A stretch of 64,000 nucleotides of DNA, taken from Flavobacterium enshiense. GTDB taxonomy: Bacteria > Bacteroidota > Bacteroidia > Flavobacteriales > Flavobacteriaceae. The DNA lies in NCBI RefSeq assembly GCF_022836875.1, contig NZ_CP090376.1, forward strand, positions 2,046,001 through 2,110,000. The letters are read 5' to 3'. Both the position numbers and the translations under genes were made by a program. The notes under the pieces were generated by a model. The model made no database searches. It had not been told where the DNA came from and worked only from the letters and a program-made list of their open reading frames with translations. Of this stretch, positions 63,276 through 64,000 are shown one piece after another. Position 1 is the stretch's first letter. Every line of letters starts with the position of its first letter.

Positions 63276-63401
63276 ATGAAAGAAAAGATTTTAAAGTATA
63301 AAAAGCCTATCATAATAACTACTTCAGTTATTGTACTTCAGCTTATTTTTGGCTTCGACCCAAAATTCTGCATCATCAATATGGTTTGGTTATTTGTTTA
63401 G
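63276..63401 (+). CDS. Small membrane peptide of the ars operon, 41 aa
   Basis: MKEKILKYKKPIIITTSVIV... one membrane helix and the end CIINMVWLFV. ATG 63276, stop 63399-63401, one base before the next start. Position in the operon supports a real gene; it may be a transport accessory or membrane anchor. No family recognised. Confidence 0.5.
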   Translation: MKEKILKYKKPIIITTSVIVLQLIFGFDPKFCIINMVWLFV

Positions 63402-63402
63402 G

Positions 63403-63822
63403 ATGATGAAAAAAAACATTTTAGTCCTTTGCACCGGTAACAGTTGCAGAAGTCAGATAGCTGAAGGGTATCTGCGTTACTTTTCAAAAGAGAAAGCAGA
63501 TGTTTACAGTGCCGGGGTAGAAACTCACGGTGTTAATCCGAAGGCTGTGGCAATCATGAAGGAAGACGGAATTGATATTTCCAATCATACTTCAAATAAT
63601 ATTAATGAGTATTACGGGATCCCGTTTGATTTTGTAATCACCGTTTGTGATAATGCAAAAGAACGCTGTCCGTTTTTCCCAAGCAATGCAGTGAAATTTC
63701 ATCACAATTTTACGGATCCTGCCAAAGCTATAGGAAATGAAGAAGAAATTTTGAACCAGTTCCGGTTAGTTCGCGGGGAAATAAAAATGTATTGTAAGCA
63801 ATTTGTGGAGGATAATTTATAA
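63403..63822 (+). CDS. arsC: Arsenate reductase, low-molecular-weight phosphatase type
   Basis: 139 aa. Active-site loop LCTGNSCRSQIAEG (C-x5-R) and the CDNAKERCPFFP pair of redox cysteines are those of thioredoxin-coupled ArsC. It reduces arsenate to arsenite. An ATG-ATG start; I use 63403. The arsenite exporter is not in the window and may follow elsewhere. Confidence 0.93.
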   Translation: MMKKNILVLCTGNSCRSQIAEGYLRYFSKEKADVYSAGVETHGVNPKAVAIMKEDGIDISNHTSNNINEYYGIPFDFVITVCDNAKERCPFFPSNAVKFHHNFTDPAKAIGNEEEILNQFRLVRGEIKMYCKQFVEDNL

Positions 63823-63845
63823 TTCAAATCGCTATTTTGGATACT

Positions 63846-63878
63846 AAAAAAGCCTTTCTTGTCAAAAGAAGGGCTTTG
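63846..63878. terminator. Terminator at the end of the ars operon
   Basis: AAAGCCTTTCTT and AGAAGGGCTTT pair (with a mismatch) around GTCAAA. It can end transcription from both sides. Confidence 0.7.
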
Positions 63879-63890
63879 GTATTAAAAATA

Positions 63891-64000
63891 TTATTTGTCG
63901 ATAGAACCCAAAACGCGTTGCATGAAAGTATTTAATGCTTCTTTTTTATCGGTTCCGTCCTTTATCATTTTGTTTACTTCCAGTGCTCCATACATATTGG
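63891..64000 (-). CDS. Partial uncharacterised protein (C-terminus only)
   Basis: The last 35 codons of a gene that continues beyond the right edge: NMYGALEVNKMIKDG...AFLNTFMQRVLGSIDK-like end (helical, lysine-rich). It resembles the end of a short conserved flavobacterial protein (DUF6952-like, from memory) but the rest is missing, so I give no function. Confidence 0.5.
   Translation of the reverse strand, partial: NMYGALEVNKMIKDGTDKKEALNTFMQRVLGSIDK

Overview
The window looks like chromosomal DNA of a Bacteroidota bacterium, most likely a Flavobacteriaceae member close to Flavobacterium. The evidence is the gliding/type IX secretion genes gldF and gldG, a protein with a T9SS C-terminal sorting domain, Bacteroidota promoters (TTTG, about 19 nt, TAnnTTTG), very weak Shine-Dalgarno signals, AT-rich DNA, and families typical of this group (DUF4136, DUF4494, DUF4369 lipoproteins). 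There is one tRNA (Ser, UGA). I see no rRNA, CRISPR array, complete insertion sequence or prophage.

Layout. 0-5 kb: a partial DUF4369-type lipoprotein, then a sulfur-detoxification locus (persulfide dioxygenase-rhodanese fusion, TauE/SafE permease, Crp/Fnr regulator with two matching operators), then glutamate dehydrogenase and a DUF423 protein. 5.5-12.7 kb: two paralogous genes of unknown function with small genes and a YchJ-like protein between them, a 2'-5' RNA ligase-like protein, a two-winged-helix methyltransferase, a saccharopine-dehydrogenase-like oxidoreductase, a YdjM-type membrane protein and a cytochrome c lipoprotein. 12.8-18.6 kb: a CbpA/CbpM-like chaperone pair, OsmC, flavohemoprotein with a Crp/Fnr-type palindrome, an MpaB-like protein and small membrane or lipoprotein genes.

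19.1-34.3 kb is the accessory part. It is bracketed and interrupted by copies of one dispersed repeat family (TTCGACAGGCTCAG / GGTGGCTGAG(G/C)CT) and holds a solitary GIY-YIG nuclease between repeats, a small HTH-like protein with an 11-bp iteron array and a 249-aa protein of unknown function, a PLD-helicase-DUF3427 gene coupled to a NUDIX gene, an RNase H plus nuclease-helicase pair, a 24-bp tandem repeat, and an SOS-mutagenesis cassette (LexA-like S24 regulator, Y-family polymerase, DnaE2-like polymerase) with three palindromes in the divergent promoter.

34.3-64 kb is mostly core genome: T9SS cargo protein, mnmE, universal stress protein, dnaN, gldG-gldF, SAM hydrolase family, phoH, envelope proteins, a periplasmic-looking pcm with a membrane spermidine-synthase-like protein, a formylglycine-generating-enzyme-like protein, an MFS transporter, tRNA-Ser, a ribBA-lptFG-lolA-ftsK cluster, dgkA-tpx, and an arsenic operon (arsR, a Cys-tailed DUF6428-like protein, a 41-aa membrane peptide, arsC).

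The best candidates for something new are the GIY-YIG/repeat association, the iteron cassette at 19.8-21.2 kb, the two helicase modules at 21.5-28.4 kb, and the Crp/Fnr operator pair that defines a small sulfur regulon. Family assignments come from motif recognition alone; no database search was run.
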